Shown here: one piece after another, positions 22,083-27,542 of the stretch | How the letters are laid out: every line of letters begins with the position of its first letter | Numbering within the stretch: the stretch's first letter is position 1 | NCBI GenBank assembly: GCA_900545925.1 | Contig: URAZ01000044.1 | Location: 1 to 27,542 of the forward strand | Source of the DNA: an uncultured Eubacteriales bacterium | Lineage (GTDB): Bacteria; Bacillota; Clostridia; Oscillospirales; Oscillospiraceae | Reading direction: 5' to 3' | Length of the DNA stretch: 27,542 nucleotides | The notes under the pieces: model-generated | The model's database searches: none | Seen by the model: only the letters and a program-made list of their open reading frames with translations | Told to the model about the DNA's origin: nothing | Translations under genes and position numbers: made by a program

Positions 22083-23351
22083 TCAAAGCTGCTGAAGACC
22101 GGCTTCGATCTCGCCGATCATATATAATGAGCCGTAGCAGAGAACGACGCCGTCCTTGCCGGCATGCTCCACGGCCAGCCGGACGCCGTCTGCAACCGCA
22201 TCGCAGGCTGTGACAGGCTTGCCGAACTGGGACAGGTACTGCGCCAGATCGTGCGCGTTCAGCGCGCGGGGATTGCCCGGTGTGACGGTAATGAACTCCT
22301 TTGCGTAGGGCTCAACGTTCCGGTACATGCAGTTATAATCCTTATCGGCCAGAACGCCGGTCAGGATGGTCAGCGGCCGGTCCGCCAGATAGTCCTGAAT
22401 GTTCTTGACGAGCGCCTGAATGCACTGCGGATTGTGTCCGCCGTCGATGATGAACAGCGGGTCTTTGCGCCGCACGTCAAACCGGCCCGGCCAGCGGACG
22501 GAGGCAAGTCCTTCGCGGATGTGCTCGTCCGTAAGGTGCCAACCGCGCTGCTGCATGACGGTCGCCGCGGTGAGCGCAACGGCTGCATTGTGCAGCTGAT
22601 GGTCGCCAAGCAGCGGCAGCTTCAGCGCGTGGAAGCGCTCCCAGTCGAAGACCTGGCCGGTCAGATCGTGGGAGAGCAGATGAATATCGGCAAAATCCGC
22701 CTTGTGAAGCGTTGCACCGACCTCTTTGCACCGCGCCTCGATCACGGCCTCGACCGACGGCGTTTCACGGTAAATGACCGCGTCGCAGCCGGGCTTGATG
22801 ATGCCGGACTTCGTTGCGGCGATCTTCTCCAGCGTGTCGCCCAGCACCTCCGTGTGGTCAAGGCCGATGTTGCAGATGATTGCAACCTCCGGCGGCAGAA
22901 TCACGTTTGTGGCGTCAAATTCGCCGCCCATGCCGACCTCACAGACAACGAGGTCGCAGTTGTGACGGGCAAAATACTCAAATCCCAGCGCCGTGACCAT
23001 TTCAAACTCGGTCGGCTGCTCGAAGATCGAATCCGCGAGGGGCTTGATATACTCTGTGATTTCGCAGATTTCCTCGTCGGGGATCTGCACGCCGTCGATC
23101 TGGATGCGCTCATTGAAGCGGATCAGGTAGGGGCTGGTGTACAGGCCCGTTTTGTATCCGGCCTTTGTGAACATACTGGCCAGCATTGCGCAGGTCGAGC
23201 CCTTGCCGTTCGTGCCGGTCACATGGATAAACTTCAATCTGCGCTCGGGATGGCCCATCTTGTCCAGCAGCGCGCTGATGCGTTCGAGGCCGGGGACACT
23301 GCCCTTCCAGCAGACGGAATGGATATAATGCAGCGCTTCGTCAAGCGTCAT
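22083..23351 (-). CDS. folC: Folylpolyglutamate / dihydrofolate synthase
   Basis: 422 residues, typical FolC length. The P-loop is HVTGTNGKGST (43-53), then LYTSPYLIRFNERIQIDG (70-87), the Mur-ligase middle domain EVGMGGEFDATNV (about 138-150) and IGLDHTEVLG. Later come KSGIIKPG with the carbamylated-lysine region and IDGGHNPQ (about 306-313), which opens the C-terminal domain. It adds glutamate to folates in the cytoplasm, which traps them in the cell, and may also make dihydrofolate. It follows folT with one base between stop and start, under the same THF riboswitch. So uptake and retention of folate are controlled together. Confidence 0.94.
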   Translation of the reverse strand: MTLDEALHYIHSVCWKGSVPGLERISALLDKMGHPERRLKFIHVTGTNGKGSTCAMLASMFTKAGYKTGLYTSPYLIRFNERIQIDGVQIPDEEICEITEYIKPLADSIFEQPTEFEMVTALGFEYFARHNCDLVVCEVGMGGEFDATNVILPPEVAIICNIGLDHTEVLGDTLEKIAATKSGIIKPGCDAVIYRETPSVEAVIEARCKEVGATLHKADFADIHLLSHDLTGQVFDWERFHALKLPLLGDHQLHNAAVALTAATVMQQRGWHLTDEHIREGLASVRWPGRFDVRRKDPLFIIDGGHNPQCIQALVKNIQDYLADRPLTILTGVLADKDYNCMYRNVEPYAKEFITVTPGNPRALNAHDLAQYLSQFGKPVTACDAVADGVRLAVEHAGKDGVVLCYGSLYMIGEIEAGLQQL

Positions 23352-23352
23352 G

Positions 23353-23967
23353 TCAATTACCTTCTTTTGATTTCGATTCGTATTTCACCGGCGGCCAAAG
23401 CTTGGCGGCGGTAAACACCTTGGATTTATAAAGCAGCCATACCACCAGAGCGTCAATGACGAACGTGACGCCGAACTGTACCGAGCGGGTTGCCAGTTTT
23501 GTCAGGAAAAATGCCGTTTTTGCGTCGCCGCCGTAGACAAAGGCAAGCGCGAAACTCTGCCAGAGGATCGAGCCCAGCGCAATGGCGGGCAGGAACGACA
23601 GGGCAATGGTGGGGATAGACGTCTTTTTCACCAGCAGCGGCTGGAACAGGCCTGCGCAGAGTCCGTAGAGAATGGGCGGAACGCAGAACATCGGGTTATA
23701 GCCGTAGCCGGAGAACAGACAGCCGACAAAATCGGCCACAAAGCCGACCAGCGCACCGGGCAGCGGCCCAAAGAGCATACCGGCCAGGAAAATAGGCACG
23801 GCCTCAATGGAGAAACGGGTCGTCTCGTTGGGCATCGGAATGATGAACCGGGCCAGAACGACGGAAACGGCAGCCAGCAGCGCGCAGGATACAAGCGTGC
23901 GCACGTTTTGCAGCCCGTGGTGCGGAGAAGCCTGCGCAGCGGACATGTTTTTTGTAAAATTAGACAT
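23353..23967 (-). CDS. folT: Folate ECF transporter substrate-binding subunit FolT
   Basis: 204 residues with about six transmembrane helices after a polar N-terminus (1-25). It contains FIIPMPNETTRFSIEAVPIFLAGMLFGPLPGALVGFVADFVGC and the FSGYGYNPMF loop, which match S-components of folate ECF transporters. The protein binds folate in the membrane and relies on the shared EcfA/EcfA'/EcfT module encoded elsewhere. The THF riboswitch upstream supports the folate assignment strongly. The ribosome site AGGAGG (minus strand, pairing region at 23975-23980) is buried in a hairpin right before the ATG. Confidence 0.92.
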   Translation of the reverse strand: MSNFTKNMSAAQASPHHGLQNVRTLVSCALLAAVSVVLARFIIPMPNETTRFSIEAVPIFLAGMLFGPLPGALVGFVADFVGCLFSGYGYNPMFCVPPILYGLCAGLFQPLLVKKTSIPTIALSFLPAIALGSILWQSFALAFVYGGDAKTAFFLTKLATRSVQFGVTFVIDALVVWLLYKSKVFTAAKLWPPVKYESKSKEGN

Positions 23968-23997
23968 AAAAAAGCCTCCTATTGTGTCAATGGGAGG
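23968..23997 (-). promoter_or_regulatory. Expression platform of the THF riboswitch
   Basis: On the minus strand a 10-bp stem with one mismatch and a 3-base loop (23988-23997 with 23975-23984) contains the AGGAGG ribosome site of folT. It is followed by C and six T. It can both hide the ribosome site and act as an intrinsic terminator. Confidence 0.75.
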
Positions 23998-24059
23998 AGG
24001 TTCGGATGATATGGACTTTCAAACAAGAAAGAAACTGCTGTACAATTTCAGTTTGCTAT

Positions 24060-24150
24060 AGCGGATGCGAAATGACACCGCGGAGAGACTCCTTCGCCCG
24101 GCGGCAACCTCCCATCCAACCGGTACTTGACGCGTCATTTCTACTCATGC
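24060..24150 (-). ncRNA. Tetrahydrofolate (THF) riboswitch aptamer
   Basis: On the minus strand the leader of folT shows the THF aptamer strings in the right order. These are GAGTAGA, a P2 arm ATGAC, GCGTCAAGT, a P3 stem CCGG ... GCCGG enclosing GGATGGGA, then GCGGTGTCAT (P2 return and conserved core) and GCATCCGCT at the 3' end. The aptamer binds reduced folates. Binding is expected to lower expression of the folate uptake and retention genes behind it. The family match is from recalled consensus; ends are approximate. The usual P1 GGAG/CTCC pairing is weak here. Confidence 0.85.
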
Positions 24151-24230
24151 AACGTTCGGGTACGCATGCTCTGTTCGTTAAATTGACAGGCTCACATCTT
24201 CCTGTCCTTCGGGTTCGCTCCTTCGTGCTT

Positions 24231-24259
24231 ATTGTATTGTGTCGGGGAGAAAAAATCAA
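24231..24259 (-). promoter_or_regulatory. SigA promoter of folT-folC
   Basis: Minus strand TTGATT (24254-24259), 17-base spacer, TACAAT (24231-24236). The transcript would start near 24224, about 75 bases before the aptamer. That extra leader contains a GACAGG/CCTGTC hairpin. Confidence 0.7.
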
Positions 24260-24277
24260 GCAGAAATCAATATTTTT

Positions 24278-24475
24278 TTATTGATTCCCGGGATTTTTTT
24301 CGGGGCTGCCCAAAACTTGAAAAATCCGCTCCGCCGACGGGCACTCACCGCCCGCCGCGCGCCATCCGGCCAGAAACGCCGCGCGGACGATTTCAAACAG
24401 CGCAGATTCCGCATCGTCATATTCATGCCGCTCAAGAAAACAGGAAAACGCAGCCTTAAATTCATTGTCCATCAT
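24278..24475 (-). CDS. Small hypothetical protein of 65 residues
   Basis: It begins MMDNEFKAAFSCFLERHEYDDAESALFEIVRAAFLAGWRAAGG. It is helical, acidic at the front and has no export signal. GAGGTG lies five bases before the ATG at 24475; the next ATG (24472) is equally possible. The stop overlaps an A/T-rich hairpin (24265-24286) that may end the transcript. I do not recognise a family; similar short proteins occur in mobile elements and phages. It is divergent from two small XRE regulators. Confidence 0.5.
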   Translation of the reverse strand: MMDNEFKAAFSCFLERHEYDDAESALFEIVRAAFLAGWRAAGGECPSAERIFQVLGSPEKNPGNQ

Positions 24476-24603
24476 ACGCACACCTCATTATCTGTTTTCT
24501 TTATATTACAATATAATTTTCATAAAGTAAATAATCGTTTATTTTACGGAAATTATAATTGCACAGAAAACTTGATAGCATAGTGTCAACAGGATGTGAT
24601 ACG

Positions 24604-24834
24604 ATGCAGACAGAGTATGCTGAGAAATATATTACGCTCGGACTGAAAATCGCATATTACCGCAAAAAGCGTGGTTATACGCAGGAGGTTTTCGCGGAAA
24701 AGATCGGAAGGAGCCTCAATTTTCTTGCGCAGGTCGAAGGTACGGGAACAGTGCGCGGCGTAAGCCTTGAAACGCTCTTTAAAATTGCGGATGTTTTACA
24801 GCTCCCGCCTGCAAAGCTGTTGGAAGACGATTGA
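24604..24834 (+). CDS. Small XRE-family HTH regulator (first of a tandem pair)
   Basis: 76 residues from the ATG at 24604 (weak ribosome site AGGATGTGAT just before). The HTH is at about 10-65 (LGLKIAYYRKKRGYTQEVFAEKIGRSLNFLAQVEG ... SLETLFKIADVLQLPPAKLL), a complete single-domain Xre/Cro-type protein. It binds DNA as a dimer; the targets are unknown. Its stop lies 15 bases before the start of the second XRE gene, so both are on one transcript. The DNA upstream (24484-24603) is much AT-richer than the surroundings. Confidence 0.75.
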   Translation: MQTEYAEKYITLGLKIAYYRKKRGYTQEVFAEKIGRSLNFLAQVEGTGTVRGVSLETLFKIADVLQLPPAKLLEDD

Positions 24835-24848
24835 AAAGAGCCGTTTGT

Positions 24849-25079
24849 ATGCAGTATCGGCAGAGCGCTGTCGGAGAGACGATCCGGCGGCTTCGGATGG
24901 AAAAGAATCTGTCGCAGGAACTGCTCAGCGGTCTTGCCGGGATTGCACGCACCCATCTGAGTATGATCGAAACCGGGCGGAAGCAAGCCAATTTTGGAAC
25001 GATCTGGAGGCTTGCACTTGCTTTAGGACTCCGGCCAAGTGAACTGGTTGAAAGAATCGAGCAGGCCTGTCAGGAATAA
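24849..25079 (+). CDS. Small XRE-family HTH regulator (second of a tandem pair)
   Basis: 76 residues from the ATG at 24849, with AAAGAG eight bases upstream; the frame opens at a TTG at 24831 that overlaps the previous stop. The HTH spans about 6-65 (VGETIRRLRMEKNLSQELLSGLAGIARTHLSMIETGRKQANFGTIWRLALALGLRPSELV). It differs clearly from its neighbour, so this is not a recent duplication. A pair of small single-domain repressors next to a short divergent gene is typical of mobile-element or phage control modules, but no other element genes are seen here. Confidence 0.78.
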   Translation: MQYRQSAVGETIRRLRMEKNLSQELLSGLAGIARTHLSMIETGRKQANFGTIWRLALALGLRPSELVERIEQACQE

Positions 25080-25134
25080 GCAGCATTAACCGCATTGGCA
25101 AATGCACGCGAATTTCCCGCAGATCATCCTTCGA

Positions 25135-25866
25135 TCAGGTTCCTCTGCGCGGCGGCTCTACGCCCCAGTTCGGCAGGGGCTGGCGCTGCATGGCGCCGAA
25201 GATCTTGCTTTTGAGGTCGGGATACTGCGCCTGCAGCGAGACGATCAGTTCCTTGACCTCCTGTCGCTTGGTATGCTTGTCGGCGGGACAGACGTTGTGG
25301 ACGATGGGCAGTTCATATTTCTCGGCAAAATGCGTGATAGCTTGTTCTCCGACATAGAGCATGGGGCGGATCTGCGTGATGCCGGTGCGGCTGAGATACG
25401 TTACGGGCTCAAAGCAGCCGATGCGGCCCTCGTAGAGAAGGCTCATGAGAAATGTTTCAACGGCATCGTCAAAATGGTGACCGAGCGCGATCTTGTTGCA
25501 GCCCAGTTCCAGCAGCACGTCGTTCAGCGCACCGCGGCGCATTTTCGCGCACATCGAACAAGGGTTTTTCTCGTGCCGGTAATCAAAGATAATCGGGCCG
25601 ATCTCCGTTTTCTTGATCTGATACGGCACGTCCAGCTTTGCGCATAATTCCGCTACCGGAGAAAAATCCATGCCCGGCAGACCCATATCGATGGTCACGG
25701 CCTGCAGGTCATAGTGAACAGGATAATATCGGCGCAGGGCGGCCAGCAGGTATAAAAGCGACAGCGAATCCTTGCCGCCGGATACGCCGACGGCGATCTT
25801 ATCGCCCTCACAAATCATATTATAATCCTCCGCGCAGCGGCGGATGCGGCCCATCAGATTCTGCAT
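25135..25866 (-). CDS. ttcA: TtcA-like tRNA thiolation ATPase
   Basis: 243 residues from the ATG at 25866, with GGAGG seven bases upstream. The PP-loop is VGVSGGKDSLSL (27-38), the CxxC is CSMC (103-106) followed by AKMRRGALNDV, then ALGHHFDDAVETFLM (127-141) and a late Cys193. This layout is that of TtcA, which adenylates and thiolates C32 of certain tRNAs using a 4Fe-4S cluster. Firmicutes have several TtcA/TilS-like relatives whose tRNA target is untested, so the substrate is likely but not certain. It is convergent with the XRE pair and divergent from rplM. Confidence 0.82.
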   Translation of the reverse strand: MQNLMGRIRRCAEDYNMICEGDKIAVGVSGGKDSLSLLYLLAALRRYYPVHYDLQAVTIDMGLPGMDFSPVAELCAKLDVPYQIKKTEIGPIIFDYRHEKNPCSMCAKMRRGALNDVLLELGCNKIALGHHFDDAVETFLMSLLYEGRIGCFEPVTYLSRTGITQIRPMLYVGEQAITHFAEKYELPIVHNVCPADKHTKRQEVKELIVSLQAQYPDLKSKIFGAMQRQPLPNWGVEPPRRGT

Positions 25867-25895
25867 GCGAATTCCTCCAAATTGTATTGTTTTTG

Positions 25896-25944
25896 CATTT
25901 TGAGCATTTGCGAGTATTTTGAAGCATTTAAGAGTATTTTGAAG
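25896..25944. repeat. Tandem 20-bp repeat in the ttcA-rplM intergenic region
   Basis: Two adjacent 20-base units (25905-25924 and 25925-25944) identical at 18 positions, core GAGTATTTTGAAG, preceded by a partial third unit (25896-25904). The spacing is two helical turns, as for cooperative protein binding. It would lie in the ttcA leader or promoter. Confidence 0.65.
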
Positions 25945-25982
25945 CTCTCTTGATAAACCGTTGAAAACCAGGAAAAACACGC

Positions 25983-26011
25983 TTGACACCGGTTTTGCCG
26001 TGTGATATAAA
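25983..26011 (+). promoter_or_regulatory. Strong SigA promoter of rplM-rpsI
   Basis: TTGACA (25983-25988), 17-base spacer, TATAAA (26006-26011). Confidence 0.8.
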
Positions 26012-26113
26012 GAATAAGCGCGTTTTCCAGAGTCATTGTATACGCGCGCGCCAAACTTGTCAAAACTTTTTATCATAAAAGAAAACCATGTGTTTTCAAA
26101 CGGAGGAACAAAC
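26012..26113 (+). promoter_or_regulatory. Structured rplM leader, possible L13 autoregulatory element
   Basis: About 95 bases of leader with a GCGCGT / ACGCGC stem (26018-26049 region) and a GAAAAC / GTTTTC hairpin (26082-26098) just before the ribosome site. Firmicutes rplM mRNAs often carry an L13-binding leader; I cannot confirm the consensus here. Confidence 0.4.
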
Positions 26114-26542
26114 ATGACCACTATGGCTAAGAAAGAGACCGTCCAGAGAAACTGGTACGTTCTCGACGCAGCTGGCAAGCCCCTGGGCCGCACCGCTGTG
26201 ACCGCTGCCAAGCTGCTGCGCGGCAAGCACAAGGTTGACTTCACCCCGAACGTTGACTGCGGCGATTTCGTCATCATCGTGAATGTTGACAAGGCCGTTC
26301 TCACCGGCAAGAAGCTCGACAACAAGCACTACTATCATCACACCGGCTGGATCGGCAACCTGAAGGACGTCAAGTACCGCACGCTCATGGCGGAGCGTCC
26401 CGAGTTCGCCATGGAACTGGCTGTCAAGGGCATGCTGCCCAAGAACAGCATCGGCCGCGCTGCGCTCACCCGCCTGAAGCTCTACAAGGGTGCCGAGCAC
26501 AACAACGCCGCACAGAAGCCCGAAGCATGGACTTTGGACTAA
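26114..26542 (+). CDS. rplM: Large-subunit ribosomal protein L13
   Basis: 142 residues, standard for L13. The start at 26114 follows GGAGG by nine bases. It contains RNWYVLDAAGKPLGRTA, LLRGKHKVDFTPNVDCGDFVIIVNVDKAVLTGKK, HHTGWIGNLK, and MLPKNSIGRAALTRLKLYKGAEHNNAAQKPE, all hallmark L13 segments. L13 is an early assembly protein of the 50S subunit and binds 23S rRNA. It is followed by rpsI 17 bases later, the universal bacterial pair. Confidence 0.97.
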   Translation: MTTMAKKETVQRNWYVLDAAGKPLGRTAVTAAKLLRGKHKVDFTPNVDCGDFVIIVNVDKAVLTGKKLDNKHYYHHTGWIGNLKDVKYRTLMAERPEFAMELAVKGMLPKNSIGRAALTRLKLYKGAEHNNAAQKPEAWTLD

Positions 26543-26559
26543 TCAGGAGGTAACAGACT

Positions 26560-26964
26560 ATGTACGAGAGCAAGAGACAGTATCAGTACGGCACCGGCCG
26601 TCGTAAATCCTCCGTTGCCCGTGTCCGCGTCTATCAGGGCGGCACCGGTTCCATCACCATCAACGGCCGTGATATCGATGATTATTTCGGCCTGGATACC
26701 CTGAAGATGGTCGTCCGTCAGCCTCTGGCTGCGACCGATCTGGTCGGCAAGGTCGATATCGTCTGCACCGTCGAGGGCGGCGGCGTTTCCGGTCAGGCCG
26801 GCGCCATCCGTCATGGCGTTGCCCGCGCTCTGCTGAGCGTCAACCCCGAATTCCGTGCCACGCTGAAAGCCGCTGGCTTCCTGACCCGTGACCCGAGAAT
26901 GAAGGAAAGAAAGAAGTACGGCCTCAAAGCCGCCCGTCGCGCTCCGCAGTTCAGCAAGCGATAA
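26560..26964 (+). CDS. rpsI: Small-subunit ribosomal protein S9
   Basis: 134 residues, with AGGAGG before the ATG. It contains YGTGRRKSSVARVRVYQGGTGSITINGRDIDDYF, GGGVSGQAGAIRHGVARALL, and the basic tail ending RRAPQFSKR, which reaches the P-site tRNA in the ribosome. It is the second gene of the rplM operon and is ended by a strong terminator. In other Firmicutes the 3' end of rpsI is a known integration site for conjugative elements; here the gene is intact and element-like DNA begins after its terminator. Confidence 0.97.
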   Translation: MYESKRQYQYGTGRRKSSVARVRVYQGGTGSITINGRDIDDYFGLDTLKMVVRQPLAATDLVGKVDIVCTVEGGGVSGQAGAIRHGVARALLSVNPEFRATLKAAGFLTRDPRMKERKKYGLKAARRAPQFSKR

Positions 26965-26995
26965 TCGACTGCTCAGACTATATCAAAATGGTTCA

Positions 26996-27031
26996 AAAAG
27001 CCCGGAAAATCAAGGTTTTCCGGGCTTTTCT
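26996..27031 (+). terminator. Terminator of the rplM-rpsI operon
   Basis: AAGCCCGGAAAA / TTTTCCGGGCTT stem followed by TTCTTAT, 31 bases after the rpsI stop. Confidence 0.9.
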
Positions 27032-27099
27032 TATACCTAAACGGGCTGATATGGTTTGACCAAATTTGGCAAAACGAGAGCCGTTTTCACCCGATTTTT

Positions 27100-27173
27100 A
27101 GTGGTCCGCAAGTGGTTAACCGGCCAAAAAGGGGGTAAAAAGAGGGTCAAGTGGTTCCCAAAGTGGTTAACCG
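27100..27173. repeat. AGTGGT repeats, possible recombinase arm sites
   Basis: AAGTGGTTAACCG occurs at 27110-27122 and 27161-27173, a variant AAGTGGTTCCC at 27149-27159 and a shorter AGTGGTCC at 27100-27107. Tn916-type integrases bind short direct repeats of similar size near the element ends. The link to an integrase is inference. Confidence 0.45.
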
Positions 27174-27356
27174 AGAGCCGATTTTGGGGGGTGTTTTGGG
27201 GGCGCTTTTCAGCCCTCCTTCCCCTCGTTTTTTTGGCTGTGGCAGTTTGGCATAGTTTGAGCTAATTTGAATAATTGAATATGAATTTGATGTAGCACAC
27301 AGATCACATAAATGACTGGGTGCTTTTTTCATTTCAGGAACTCGTATTCCGGCGAT

Positions 27357-27404
27357 AGAAAGAGCCGTCACTTCACTTTTTATTTTGGAGTGGCGGCTTT
27401 TTCT
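27357..27404 (+). terminator. Terminator-like hairpin upstream of parA
   Basis: 16-bp stem (27357-27372 with 27389-27404) with two non-Watson-Crick positions, ending in CGGCTTTTTCT. It ends 44 bases before the parA start and may shield the element from outside transcription. Confidence 0.65.
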
Positions 27405-27448
27405 ATTTCCAGAAGCAACAGCAACAATTAGAAATGAGGTGAAGTTAA

Positions 27449-27542
27449 TGAACACGCAAATCATTGCCATTGCCAACCAGAAAGGCGGCGTTGGCAAGAC
27501 AACGACCTGTGCCAACTTGGGAATCGGGCTGGCGCAGGCCGG
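27449..27542 (+). CDS. parA: ParA/Soj-family ATPase, 3' end outside window
   Basis: 31 complete codons are visible from the ATG at 27449, with GAGGTGA five bases upstream. The product begins MNTQIIAIANQKGGVGKTTT; the deviant Walker A motif KGGVGKTT is diagnostic of ParA/MinD-type ATPases. The next residues (CANLGIGLAQA) match chromosome- and plasmid-partition ParA proteins. In conjugative elements it helps maintain the excised circular form. The rest of the gene lies past the window end. Confidence 0.9.

Larger units (their letters stand above)
27032..27542. mobile_element. Left end of a probable integrative conjugative element
   Basis: The base composition and content change right after the rpsI terminator. 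Repeated AGTGGT-type motifs (27100-27173) and duplicated CGAGAGCCG (27075-27083 and 27172-27180) come first, then a terminator hairpin, then a ParA ATPase gene that leaves the window. A ParA gene near one end is usual for Tn1549-like elements in Clostridia. About 410 bases before parA hold no gene. The integrase and the other end are outside the window, so the assignment is inferred. Confidence 0.55.

Noticed and set aside
22164..23414. 416-codon open frame on the plus strand over folC
   Set aside because: Antisense shadow of folC; no start signal and no motif.
25896..25944. Possible CRISPR array
   Set aside because: Units are 20 bases, directly adjacent without spacers, and no cas genes are nearby.
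25867..26325. N-terminal extension of the ttcA frame by 153 codons
   Set aside because: It covers tandem repeats, the rplM promoter and part of rplM; the ATG at 25866 has GGAGG and begins the TtcA family sequence.
1..27542. tRNA or rRNA genes
   Set aside because: No T-loop/acceptor combinations or rRNA core strings were found on reading either strand, although a covariance scan was not possible.

Overview
The window is chromosomal DNA from a GC-rich anaerobic Clostridia bacterium, most likely a gut Oscillospirales relative. The evidence is strong AGGAGG ribosome sites, consensus SigA promoters, a glmS ribozyme, a tetrahydrofolate riboswitch, a MetV-MetF pair, an ECF folate transporter subunit and 4Fe-4S-rich enzymes. 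Both edges look like integrated conjugative-element DNA. At the left (1 to about 1303) lie an AT-rich HAD phosphatase gene and a hairpin-rich, gene-free stretch whose edge truncates a chromosomal XRE regulator. At the right (about 27032 to 27542), just after the rpsI terminator, lie AGTGGT-type repeats, a terminator and the start of a ParA ATPase gene.

Between them, in order: a class I/II aminotransferase (1680-2873); a hairpin-rich intergenic repeat cluster; an AbrB / ABC ATPase / permease operon on the minus strand with a 32-bp near-palindrome over its promoter (3318-5091); a MATE exporter with a terminator-like hairpin in its short leader, divergent from a DUF2500 protein; a secreted transglutaminase-SLH protein; glmS with its self-cleaving ribozyme; RlmA-type rRNA methyltransferase divergent from an L,D-transpeptidase; a decayed aldo/keto reductase split into an N-terminal stub and a C-terminal ferredoxin-like remnant; and the metV-metF operon divergent from an acyl-ACP thioesterase.

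The second half holds a ribbon-helix-helix protein plus threonine synthase operon, a conserved-looking 50-residue protein, and a YheO-like regulator translationally coupled to a fold-type II PLP enzyme of unknown substrate. A YgeY-like M20 hydrolase sits directly upstream of that regulator under its own promoter. Next come folT-folC under a THF riboswitch, a small unknown gene, two tandem XRE regulators, ttcA, and rplM-rpsI.

Two themes link the genes. One is folate and one-carbon metabolism: metV-metF makes methyl-THF, folT imports folate, FolC polyglutamylates it, and the riboswitch senses it. The other is the cell envelope: GlmS feeds amino-sugar synthesis, L,D-transpeptidase crosslinks peptidoglycan, the SLH protein is surface-attached, and the ABC and MATE systems export compounds. 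The least understood unit is the regulator / PLP enzyme / YgeY-like hydrolase cluster. No tRNA, rRNA or CRISPR array was seen.
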